NCBI GenBank assembly: GCA_937872225.1
Contig: CALMRZ010000052.1
Location: 62,001 to 126,000, forward strand
Direction of reading: 5' to 3'
Origin: an uncultured Spirochaetota bacterium
GTDB lineage: Bacteria > Spirochaetota > UBA4802 > UBA5550
DNA: 64,000 nt
In this document: in pieces, positions 25,261-33,388 of the stretch
Layout of the letters: each line of letters opens with the position of its first letter
How positions within the stretch are numbered: the first letter of the stretch is position 1
Notes under the pieces: model-generated
Databases searched by the model: none
Told to the model about the DNA's origin: nothing
What the model saw: the letters and a program-made list of their open reading frames with translations, nothing else
Translations under genes and position numbers: made by a program

Positions 25261-26322
25261 ATGATACGAAATCCAATCAAATACTACACCGAGGGCATTC
25301 CGCCGCGAAGCAATTATCCCGGAGGATTTCGCGGATTCATCAAATACCTTTACGCCATATTCGCCCTATGGCCGATCGGCATTCAGCGGATCATGAAGCT
25401 TCAGCCTCTTTTTTCTCTTTCAACAAGTCTCGTGGTCCTTTTCCTGTTCAAGAAGGGATTCGAGTATGTTCCAATCGCAATAGTCTCAGTCATTTTCGCG
25501 TTTTTCTACCTCACCTTCCGCCTCTCTTTGCTGAAACAGAAAACCGGCATACTTGCATCCTTCTGGGACACGGCGCTGATATTTATCCTGAACAACATGC
25601 TCCTCTTTGTTCTCCCCTTCTACTTTGAATCCATGACATTCCCTTCCCGCAATATTCTCTTTGCGCCGATACTCGGGGGACTGGCCGTGATCGCAGGATG
25701 GTTCGAACTCTACCAGCGCCTCGTGGCACGCCACCCGCTGCAGGGCTCTTTGTTCTATGCACTAACATTTTTCTGCGTTCTCAATCTGCTCCTGCCGATC
25801 GTCCTGGGCGTGAGAAACATCTGGAGCCTCCTCATTTCCGGGGGCATCGCAGCACTAACGGTTCTTGTCATTGTCTATCCCCATATTGACATGCTGAAGA
25901 ACAAGAAAAACACCATGATTTTTCTTCTCGGTATAATTCTATCCTTTACCCTGCTCTGGTTCGGAAGGAGCCTGATACCACCTTCACCGCTCAAGCTCAC
26001 ACAAGCCACGGCGTGCATCAATATCGAAGACTATAAACCAATGGCGCCCTTCAACAGGGCAAAAGCGGAAGAAACGCCGGAAGTCTATTTTTATTCCTCT
26101 ATCTTCGCTCCCCGCGGGCTGGCTGAAAGGATACACCATGTGTGGTACCATAACGGAAGAAAACTCCTTTCGATATCCCTTAGCGAAATACGGGGCGGAA
26201 GAAAAGAAGGATTCGGGACCTGGTCGCGGCGATTGATTATGGAAGGCCAGGGCCGGTACACTGTCGAGGTATGGACAGACGGGGGCCAGCTCCTGGGCAC
26301 GGGAAGTTTTATCCTCTACTAA
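25261..26322 (+). CDS. DUF2914 domain membrane protein
   Basis: A protein of about 353 residues. The first 240 form about seven membrane helices. The last 110 are a periplasmic or cytosolic beta-rich domain that matches DUF2914 (EVYFYSSIFAP, IHHVWYHNGRKL, GFGTWSR, GRYTVEVWTDGGQLLGTGSF). DUF2914 proteins are common in spirochaetes and deltaproteobacteria and have no known function. The ATG at 25261 is chosen, with AGGT before it; an upstream frame extension overlaps the repeat border and is unlikely. A hairpin follows the stop. Confidence 0.82.
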   Translation: MIRNPIKYYTEGIPPRSNYPGGFRGFIKYLYAIFALWPIGIQRIMKLQPLFSLSTSLVVLFLFKKGFEYVPIAIVSVIFAFFYLTFRLSLLKQKTGILASFWDTALIFILNNMLLFVLPFYFESMTFPSRNILFAPILGGLAVIAGWFELYQRLVARHPLQGSLFYALTFFCVLNLLLPIVLGVRNIWSLLISGGIAALTVLVIVYPHIDMLKNKKNTMIFLLGIILSFTLLWFGRSLIPPSPLKLTQATACINIEDYKPMAPFNRAKAEETPEVYFYSSIFAPRGLAERIHHVWYHNGRKLLSISLSEIRGGRKEGFGTWSRRLIMEGQGRYTVEVWTDGGQLLGTGSFILY

Positions 26323-26323
26323 A

Positions 26324-26351
26324 CAGGAACGGGCTCCAGGGCCCATTCCTG
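26324..26351. terminator. Hairpin between convergent genes
   Basis: CAGGAA, C, GGGC, six bases, GCCC, A, TTCCTG forms a ten-pair stem with one mismatch between two convergent stops. There is no T run on the plus strand, so it is a weak terminator call. Confidence 0.4.
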
Positions 26352-26366
26352 CGTCATTGCAAACAT

Positions 26367-28163
26367 TTATTCGCCGGATTCCCCGGCATACATCGAATCA
26401 ATGAGTTCCTTGTACTTCTCGCCAACAACTTTTCTCTTGATCTTGAGCGTCGGCGTCAGTTCGCCTCCATCCTGGGTGAACTCCTTCGGCATGAGGGTGA
26501 AGCGCTTGATCTTCTCGTAATTGGCCAGTTCCTTTGACTGATCGGCAATCCGCTTTTCGTAAAACTTGATAACATCGGGATTTTTCACCAGCTCCTCGCG
26601 GGAACTGAATGTTATATTGTTCTCCTTGGCCCATTCTTCCAGGGCGGTAAAGGACGGCACGATGAGGGCCGTCACGTACTTCCTCTTGTCCCCGATGGTC
26701 GCGATCTGTTCTATATAGTGGTCCATGCCCACCAGGGTCTCGATATGCTGTGGCGCGATGTTCTTGCCCTGGGAAGTAATGATGAGGTCCTTTATCCGAT
26801 CGGTAATCTTCAGAAATCCGTCCTCATCGATGATGCCCACGTCACCGGTCTTGAGCCAGCCATTGACAAGGGTCTCGGCCGTGGCTTCGGGCTTCTTGTA
26901 GTAACCTTTCATGATATTGCCGCCGCGGGCGAGGATCTCTCCCGTATCATCTATCTTCACCTCGCAATCCTTGATAGGCCTTCCCACGGTGCCGAACTTG
27001 AATCCGCCGGGGGCGTTGCAGGATATCATGGGCGACGATTCCGTGAGGCCGTAGCCCTGACAGATCAGGAGACCGGCGGCGAAGAAGAATTCCTCGATAT
27101 CAATGGAAAGGGGCGCGCCGCCGGCTGAGAAAAACTTCTTCGGTCCGCCCACGACATCGCGTATCTTCTTCAACACCAGAGCATCGGCCAGGGCGTGGCG
27201 AAGGGCGAGCCAGGGGCCAATGAATTTCCTGTCTTTTTTCTTATACTGGTAGATTTTACCCGTCCGTATCGCCCAGTTGAACATACTGACCTTGACTGGA
27301 GATGCCTTTTTAAGCTTGTCATAAACCGTGGAATAGATCTTCTCATACAGGCGAGGCACGCTTACCATTGCCGTGGGCCGCACATCCGGCATGTATTCAA
27401 CGATCTTCTTCTGGTCTGCAACATAATTGTTCTCGGCGCCGGACCGGAACACGTAGTATGACCATGTCCGCTCATACGCGTGGCTCAACGGAAGAAAACA
27501 GAGGCTCCGGTCTCCGACGCCGATGGAAAAGCGCTCGTCGATGGCGCGGAACTGGTGGGCAAAATTGCCGTGGGTCAGGATCGCGCCCTTGGGGTCTCCG
27601 GTGGTACCCGAAGTATATATCAGGGTCGCGATATCGTCAACGGACCCACGCCCGGTTCTTTCATCAACAATGGAATCCTTCGTTGATTTCTTCCCCATGT
27701 CGAGAAAATTATCGAAAGACAACGAATGACTTCCCTTCAGCTGGACATTCCTGTCAAATACTATGATTTTCTTTAAATATTTTGATGAATCGACAAATGA
27801 TAGTATTTTTTCATATTGAGTCTTATCTCCGACAAACAATACCCGGATTTCCGCGTCATTGACGATATACTCCGCCTGTTTGGCCGTATTGGTGGCATAT
27901 ATGGGAACCGACACGCCCCGCACCGACAGAATTCCAAAATCGGCCATGGACCATTCAGGCATATTCTGGGCGAAAACGCCAACCATCTCGCCTTCTTTTA
28001 CTTCATACTCAAGAAGAGCTTTGGCAACCTCTTTGATACGTTCACCTAGCTCATTATACGTTATTTCATGCCATGAACCATTTTCTTTATAACGCATCGC
28101 TATGGCGTTGCCATATTTTTTTATGCTGTCCTGTATCATTGATCCTATATATTCGCTGCTCAT
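26367..28163 (-). CDS. Long-chain acyl-CoA synthetase (AMP-forming)
   Basis: This protein of about 598 residues is an ANL-superfamily fatty acyl-CoA ligase that activates fatty acids with ATP and CoA at the membrane. The P-loop-like motif TLIYTSGTTGDPKGA and the GYGLTESSP motif are intact, followed by GWLKTGDVG and KITDRIKDLI. The length fits long-chain (FadD15/ACSL-like) enzymes. The ATG at 28163 follows AGGAGG, so I prefer it to a GTG two codons upstream. It should feed fatty acids to lipid synthesis or beta-oxidation, together with the enoyl-CoA hydratase at 41946 and the FadL-like porin at 60893; those links are inferred. Confidence 0.93.
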   Translation of the reverse strand: MSSEYIGSMIQDSIKKYGNAIAMRYKENGSWHEITYNELGERIKEVAKALLEYEVKEGEMVGVFAQNMPEWSMADFGILSVRGVSVPIYATNTAKQAEYIVNDAEIRVLFVGDKTQYEKILSFVDSSKYLKKIIVFDRNVQLKGSHSLSFDNFLDMGKKSTKDSIVDERTGRGSVDDIATLIYTSGTTGDPKGAILTHGNFAHQFRAIDERFSIGVGDRSLCFLPLSHAYERTWSYYVFRSGAENNYVADQKKIVEYMPDVRPTAMVSVPRLYEKIYSTVYDKLKKASPVKVSMFNWAIRTGKIYQYKKKDRKFIGPWLALRHALADALVLKKIRDVVGGPKKFFSAGGAPLSIDIEEFFFAAGLLICQGYGLTESSPMISCNAPGGFKFGTVGRPIKDCEVKIDDTGEILARGGNIMKGYYKKPEATAETLVNGWLKTGDVGIIDEDGFLKITDRIKDLIITSQGKNIAPQHIETLVGMDHYIEQIATIGDKRKYVTALIVPSFTALEEWAKENNITFSSREELVKNPDVIKFYEKRIADQSKELANYEKIKRFTLMPKEFTQDGGELTPTLKIKRKVVGEKYKELIDSMYAGESGE

Positions 28164-28318
28164 GGGCACCTCCTCTTGATATGGATTACTACTGTTTTTT
28201 CATGATTTTTTTGTCAAGCGCAACAAGCCAGCTATTCGGTGAAATTGATATAACGGAAATGCAGGATGCAAATTTTAATACCGAACAGACGGATTTATGC
28301 ATAATATAATAAAGATTG

Positions 28319-28347
28319 TTGACATATAACATCAGTAGTATTAGGAT
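28319..28347 (+). promoter_or_regulatory. Promoter of the STAS-domain gene
   Basis: TTGACA at 28319-28324 is followed after 17 bases by TAGGAT, about 108 bases before the STAS gene. Confidence 0.5.
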
Positions 28348-28454
28348 TCTTTTAATTTCCGAGCTGATTTTTTTTTATATCAGTTTGGATAACAGCACGA
28401 AAATACTAACAAAGGGATAAAACCCATATTGCTGCCATATCCAAGAGGACCACG

Positions 28455-28745
28455 ATGAAAATAAAAATAAACCAGACCGGCGACCCGATAAAAATAGGAA
28501 TCGAAGGCAATCTTGAATCTACCACCCTGAAGCCCTTTAACGACAAAGTTGCCAGCATCCCGTCTTTTGATAAGGATGTTGAAATTGACCTTGCCCTGGT
28601 CGATTACATCGATTCATCCGGCATCCGGACACTCCTGACTTTGAAAAAGAAACTCCAGGAGATCAACAAGAATCTTACCATTGTAAACTGCTCTGAAAAC
28701 GTTAAACGTATCCTGCAACTTTCCTCGCTTCAGGGCATACTGTGA
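28455..28745 (+). CDS. STAS-domain anti-anti-sigma factor
   Basis: A 96-residue single-domain STAS protein of the SpoIIAA/RsbV type. The conserved loop that carries the phosphorylated serine is present (VDYIDSSGIRTLLTL). Such proteins bind an anti-sigma kinase when unphosphorylated and release the sigma factor. The PP2C-type phosphatase at 33389-35572 could be its activator, which is an inference from family roles. The gene precedes the PrsW-cNMP gene by 35 bases on the same strand, so the two are probably co-transcribed. Confidence 0.9.
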   Translation: MKIKINQTGDPIKIGIEGNLESTTLKPFNDKVASIPSFDKDVEIDLALVDYIDSSGIRTLLTLKKKLQEINKNLTIVNCSENVKRILQLSSLQGIL

Positions 28746-28780
28746 GCGGGGCCTGACAGTCCTGTCACAGCGGCGCCGTC

Positions 28781-30802
28781 ATGACCTGGGAAAAAATACT
28801 GATCGCCCTTATTCCGGTACCGGTCTTTTATTTAATCTATTTCCGCTACTTCACCTTCAAGCCTGAATACCTGAAACACGTGGAAGCGCTCTTCTCCGGG
28901 ATCGCCTTCGCGCTGGTGATACTCCTGGTATCACCGTACCTGACGCCGTACATCACAATCGACAATCCCCTGTTCGCCGGCTTTGTCAAGGCGGCCACCA
29001 TAGAAAAAATCGGCGCCTTCTTCATCATCATGCTGCTGCACTACTATTACCCGAAATTCAGCATCATGGAATCGATCCTGTCAGCGATGATGTTCGGGAT
29101 AGGGTTCTCCGCCGTTGAAAACGTTTCCTACGCCATGAACTTCGGGCTGCCGATCATCGCCGTGCGCATCCTCTTTTCCGTCCCCCTGCACATGACCACC
29201 TGCGGCATCATGGGATACTACCTGGGCCTCCGCAAAATGAGCGAGACGAGAATCAACAGAATCTACTATTCTCTCATGTCCCTGGCGATCCCCATTGCAC
29301 TGCACGGCGCCTTCGATACCTTTATCCTTGCCGGCGGCTACATCTCATACCTGACCTCGCCGCTCCTCATTTTCCTGGTCATCATACTGGAGATTCTCAT
29401 GGCGCAGGCGCAGACCATGCTCCCCCTCGACCTGGTAAAAGCGATGGGCCTCCGCTTCGAGGACTGGCACGTAATCGTTCACCAGCCTTCCTACGAACGC
29501 TGGATCCTCCAGTCCATGGGAATGCCGGACCGCGAGCCTGAAAATTTTTTCCAGTGGCGTCCCGGTTTAATGCGGTTTATCTTCGTCATCCTGTTCATGC
29601 TCTGCGCCATTGTCGGCCTCGCCTTCCGGACGGAATTCATGGAGCTGATGACGCTCCAGATCCCGCACCAGGACCAGATCATCATGCTGGGGATCTTCCC
29701 CTTTTCCATCAGCATGATCCTAATCTTGGTCGGCGCGGTAAATCCCAACTTCTTCAAGAACAGCAAGATCAAGATCCCCATCATTTCGGACGTCGAGGTC
29801 ACCGCAAACGGCGAATTCGAGGAAATACTGGTGACCTACGACATCACGCCGGCCAGCTGCTTTCTCAGGACCGCGGAGCCGTACGGCATCGGGACGCGGA
29901 AGACGATCCGCTTCGAGTGCCCCGCCTTCACGTCCGGGGAAATGGAAGGCGTGATCGTGTGGGAAAACCATACCAACCCCCGCGCGCCCCGGGGCTCCGT
30001 CATACAGCTTGTCAACCAGCCGGCCCATTTTTTCTTCCCCTTCATGGTCCGGTATACCATCTTCCGCATCTTCAAGGGGATCGTGTTCAACCTCAAGCTG
30101 CCGGGATTCGAGTCGATCCGCAAGCTTTTCATGCGCCCCATATCGACCATGCAGGACATCAGGGTCATGCCCTCCGGCACGGTCATCTACAGCGAGGGCG
30201 ACATGGCGACCGAGTTCTACCTGCTTAAAAAGGGGACGGTGATCTTCTACAAGACTAAAGAAAGCGGCGAGATCATCACCATCGACACCGTCGACGACGA
30301 ACAGCTCTTCGGCGAAATGGCCGTGATTGGGAAAAATGTCCGGTCAGAGACAGCCCGCTGCGTTACCGATTGCGTCATAGCGGTCGCCGACCGCCAGAAC
30401 CTTGATGCCCTGGTCCGGAACAATACGGAATTCACCACGAACCTGCTGGAAACCCTGGCCAAGCGGGTGCAGATGTCCGAAAAAGTCCTCCTTGAAAATA
30501 TCCGCAGCCTGGAAAAGAAAAAATCCGGCCAGGTCCAGCTGGACCGCTCGGCCCTCATGCTACTCCTGCTGGGCGGGGGAAACGGAGTTGAAAACGGCGT
30601 TATCGATGTCCCCGTCGATATGAAATACATTTCCGGCGCCATTGACGGGATCGATGACGAAACCGTGCTGGAGATACTTACCCGGTTCATAAAGACAGGG
30701 GCATCCCCCTCATCCGAGACGGACCTTTCACCGGCGGCCGCATCCAGCATTGCAAGAATCATCGAAACCTTTAAAATCAAATTAAAGATACGCAGGCGAT
30801 AG
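28781..30802 (+). CDS. PrsW-like membrane protein fused to a cyclic-nucleotide-binding domain
   Basis: This 673-residue protein has a PrsW-type membrane domain (residues 1-215, about seven helices), a middle region with three more helices near 265-320 and a beta-rich stretch, then a cNMP-binding domain (about 460-570: IYSEGDMATEFYLLKKG, LFGEMAVIG). PrsW proteases cut anti-sigma factors. Motif 2 (Glu113 in FSAVENV), motif 3 (His137) and motif 4 (His175) are kept, but motif 1, normally EExxK, reads TIEKIG with only Glu75 matching. Proteolysis is therefore uncertain. The fusion suggests control by a nucleotide. A STAS protein is encoded 35 bases upstream. Confidence 0.82.
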   Translation: MTWEKILIALIPVPVFYLIYFRYFTFKPEYLKHVEALFSGIAFALVILLVSPYLTPYITIDNPLFAGFVKAATIEKIGAFFIIMLLHYYYPKFSIMESILSAMMFGIGFSAVENVSYAMNFGLPIIAVRILFSVPLHMTTCGIMGYYLGLRKMSETRINRIYYSLMSLAIPIALHGAFDTFILAGGYISYLTSPLLIFLVIILEILMAQAQTMLPLDLVKAMGLRFEDWHVIVHQPSYERWILQSMGMPDREPENFFQWRPGLMRFIFVILFMLCAIVGLAFRTEFMELMTLQIPHQDQIIMLGIFPFSISMILILVGAVNPNFFKNSKIKIPIISDVEVTANGEFEEILVTYDITPASCFLRTAEPYGIGTRKTIRFECPAFTSGEMEGVIVWENHTNPRAPRGSVIQLVNQPAHFFFPFMVRYTIFRIFKGIVFNLKLPGFESIRKLFMRPISTMQDIRVMPSGTVIYSEGDMATEFYLLKKGTVIFYKTKESGEIITIDTVDDEQLFGEMAVIGKNVRSETARCVTDCVIAVADRQNLDALVRNNTEFTTNLLETLAKRVQMSEKVLLENIRSLEKKKSGQVQLDRSALMLLLLGGGNGVENGVIDVPVDMKYISGAIDGIDDETVLEILTRFIKTGASPSSETDLSPAAASSIARIIETFKIKLKIRRR

Positions 30803-30853
30803 GCGACGTTTCCCGTTTTGCCCCCTCATACTCATCAAAGGGGTTGAATTATA

Positions 30854-30882
30854 TTGACATTATTTTTCTGAATCTGTACATT
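30854..30882 (+). promoter_or_regulatory. Promoter of the Mop pseudogene
   Basis: TTGACA at 30854-30859 and TACATT at 30877-30882 are 17 bases apart, about 90 bases before the broken gene. Confidence 0.5.
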
Positions 30883-30970
30883 TCAATCAGCGGCATTCAG
30901 CACCTGTGTCTTTTTATTGATGCCCATATTATCCCCGCCTCGTGGGGGGGATTTCATCAAGGAGGCCCCG

Positions 30971-31178
30971 ATGAAAATCAGCGCAGGGAAGGAAGTAAAG
31001 GGAACAGTGGATGAAGTCGTCCACGGATCGGTCAATTCGGAAGTCTTTATCGAACTGCCGGGAGGAACGGAAATCATATCGATCATCACAAAAACATAGG
31101 CCAACACCCTCAACCTGAATGAAGGCAAGGATATACGCGGTGGCGAAGGCCTCCAATGTCATGATAGCCGGCGACTGA
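30971..31178 (+). pseudogene. Molybdopterin/molybdate-binding Mop (TOBE) protein, broken by a stop and a frameshift
   Basis: The reading frame starts at an ATG after AAGGAGG and encodes MKISAGKEVKGTV, VVHGSVNSEVFIELPGG and EIISIITK, a clear molbindin (Mop) domain. A TAG at 31097-31099 stops it early. The remaining codons (ANTLNLNEGKD) continue the family sequence. A one-base insertion near 31133 then moves the last part, YAVAKASNVMIAGD, to another frame, which ends in TGA at 31176-31178. Restoring both changes would give a normal protein of about 69 residues. With promoter and ribosome binding site still intact, decay seems recent; a sequencing error could explain one change but less easily both. 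Confidence 0.8.
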
Positions 31179-31277
31179 TACCTGGCCACCGCGGCACCCA
31201 TCCGGCGCCGGGCATTGGTTCTCCAGAATCACAGCATGTTGTACATACATAGCCGCATCATTATCCAGGAGACTGCC

Positions 31278-33377
31278 ATGGACAAACTCTTCAATCCCCA
31301 ATCGCTCGCCATCATAGGGCTTTCATCAAAGCCGAACAACATACCGAAGCTGGTCCTCGAAAATCTCATCCGGTGGGGATACAAGGGAAGGATACTGGGC
31401 GTAAACCCGCGGTCCGACGATCACGATGTCAACGGCATCCGCATGTATAAAACCGTCAGCGACCTCCCCATCGCGCCTGACCTGGTATTTTCCCTGGTGC
31501 CCTCCAAGCTCATCCCGGACCTCGTGGAAGAGTGCGGAAAAAAAGGCACCCGGTGGATGGCCATCCCGTCCGGCGGATTCAACGAGCTGAACGACGAAGG
31601 CCAGAAACTCGCGGACCTGCTCCTGGAAAAGGCGCGCGCCTACGGCATACGCTTCGTGGGGCCCAACGGCCTCACCGTGGCAAACACGGCCAACGGCCTC
31701 TGCCTTCCCTTCATCCCGTCCTTCCCCCCTCCCAAGGGCGGCTTCTCCCTCATATCCCAGAGCGGCGGCGTCGGCATCATGCTCTGGAACTTCATGACCG
31801 ACGAGAACATAGGCATGGCGAAATTCGCCAGCATCGGCAACAAGCTCAACCTTGACGAAGTCGATTTCCTCGAGTACTTCGGCCGCGACCCGGAGACGAA
31901 GATAATCGGCATGTACCTGGAGAGCATCCCGCGCGGCAAGGAACTCATCGCGGCCGCGGAAAAGATCAACAAGCCGATCATAATACTCAAGTCCAATACG
32001 ACCTCGGCGGGGCGCCGTGCGGCCATGAGCCACACGGCCGCCCTTTCCAACGATGACGAGATCATCGACGTTGCTTTCGAACGTGCCGGCATCATCCGCA
32101 TTTCCCACTTCAACGATTTCATCAGCGTGGCCAAGGCCTTCGATCTTCCGCCCATGCGGGGCAACCGGCTTATGATGATGAGCCCGGCGGGCGGCATCAC
32201 CGTCATGATGGCCGACCTGTGCGAAAAGATCGGCTTCCGCTTCGCTGATCCGGGCCGCGAGTTCTACGAGGGGCTGAAGGGCTTTTCCAACGCCGGGGTC
32301 ATCAACTTCTCCAATCCCCTCGACATGGGCGACATCTACGACCCGAACCTGTACGCCAAGATCTTTTACGAGGTGATGCACAACGACCATATCGACGGGG
32401 CCGTGTTCGTGAGCCAGTGGCCCCACATGCCCCGGGGCGAGGACGTGTTTTACAAGATGTTCCATACCGACCTTTCCAAGGAGGCCACCGGCACCATGCT
32501 CTCGTCGGGGAAGCCCCTCGGCGCCTGCATCTTCGGCCCCTCGACAACGACCTCAGCCATGAAAAAAAACATAAACTTCCCCATTTTCAACGGCTTCGAA
32601 GAGATGATGATCGCCATGAAAAAGCAGTGCGACTACCACATGAGAAAGGAACGGAAACCCGACCTGATGCGGCCTCCTGAAGGGATAGACGCGGCCGCGT
32701 CGGAAAAATGGATAAAAGACCATCCCGGCGATTCAGGGGAAGAAGCGCTGGCGCTGCTGTCGAGCTTCGCCATACCCGTGGCTGAATCAGGAACGGCGCG
32801 GGACGCTGCCGCGGCGGTCGCCCTGGCGAAAAAAATCGGCTTCCCCGTGGTCATGAAAGTGATATCGCCCGACGCCCTGCACAAGTCCGAGGCCGGCGGG
32901 GTCCTCGTCGGCCTGGCGGACGACGCCGCGACGGAAAAGGGCTTCGGCACCATACGGCAGAACCTCGGCTCATACAAAAAAGACGCGCGGTTCGACGGCG
33001 TGCGGATCATGAAGATGGCCGGCGAAGGCTACGACATGTTCATTGGAGGCAAGCAGGACGCGTCCTTCGGTCCGGTGGTCTTTTTCGGTTACGGCGGCAT
33101 TTACATCGAAGTATTCAAGGACGTTAAGCTCCTTTTATGCCCTGCAGGACGCGATGAAATCATGGAAAAGTTGAAAGAACTCAAGTCATACACCATCCTG
33201 AAAGGCGCCAGGGGCAAACAGGCGGGAAACATCGAGGCCTTCGCGGACATGATACTTCGGGCATCCCACCTCCTGGCAAGGTACCCGCAGATCAGGGAAC
33301 TTGACGTGAACCCGGTGCGGATTCTCGCCGACGGCTCGGGCGCTATTGCGCTTGACGCACGGATACGGATAGGATAG
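31278..33377 (+). CDS. ADP-forming acyl-CoA synthetase (acetyl-CoA synthetase family)
   Basis: A protein of about 699 residues that joins, in one chain, the CoA-binding domain, a succinyl-CoA-ligase-like domain and a C-terminal ATP-grasp domain. Such enzymes interconvert acyl-CoA plus ADP and phosphate with acid plus ATP. The phosphohistidine loop (AMSHTAALS) is present near residue 255. The ATP-grasp part begins near 490 (EEALALLSSFAIPV) with FPVVMKVISPDALHKSEAGGV and ends with ELDVNPVRI. The ATG at 31278 follows AGGAG. It is followed 11 bases later by the phosphatase gene. The acid substrate is unknown. Confidence 0.92.
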   Translation: MDKLFNPQSLAIIGLSSKPNNIPKLVLENLIRWGYKGRILGVNPRSDDHDVNGIRMYKTVSDLPIAPDLVFSLVPSKLIPDLVEECGKKGTRWMAIPSGGFNELNDEGQKLADLLLEKARAYGIRFVGPNGLTVANTANGLCLPFIPSFPPPKGGFSLISQSGGVGIMLWNFMTDENIGMAKFASIGNKLNLDEVDFLEYFGRDPETKIIGMYLESIPRGKELIAAAEKINKPIIILKSNTTSAGRRAAMSHTAALSNDDEIIDVAFERAGIIRISHFNDFISVAKAFDLPPMRGNRLMMMSPAGGITVMMADLCEKIGFRFADPGREFYEGLKGFSNAGVINFSNPLDMGDIYDPNLYAKIFYEVMHNDHIDGAVFVSQWPHMPRGEDVFYKMFHTDLSKEATGTMLSSGKPLGACIFGPSTTTSAMKKNINFPIFNGFEEMMIAMKKQCDYHMRKERKPDLMRPPEGIDAAASEKWIKDHPGDSGEEALALLSSFAIPVAESGTARDAAAAVALAKKIGFPVVMKVISPDALHKSEAGGVLVGLADDAATEKGFGTIRQNLGSYKKDARFDGVRIMKMAGEGYDMFIGGKQDASFGPVVFFGYGGIYIEVFKDVKLLLCPAGRDEIMEKLKELKSYTILKGARGKQAGNIEAFADMILRASHLLARYPQIRELDVNPVRILADGSGAIALDARIRIG

Positions 33378-33388
33378 CATTGGGGGCC

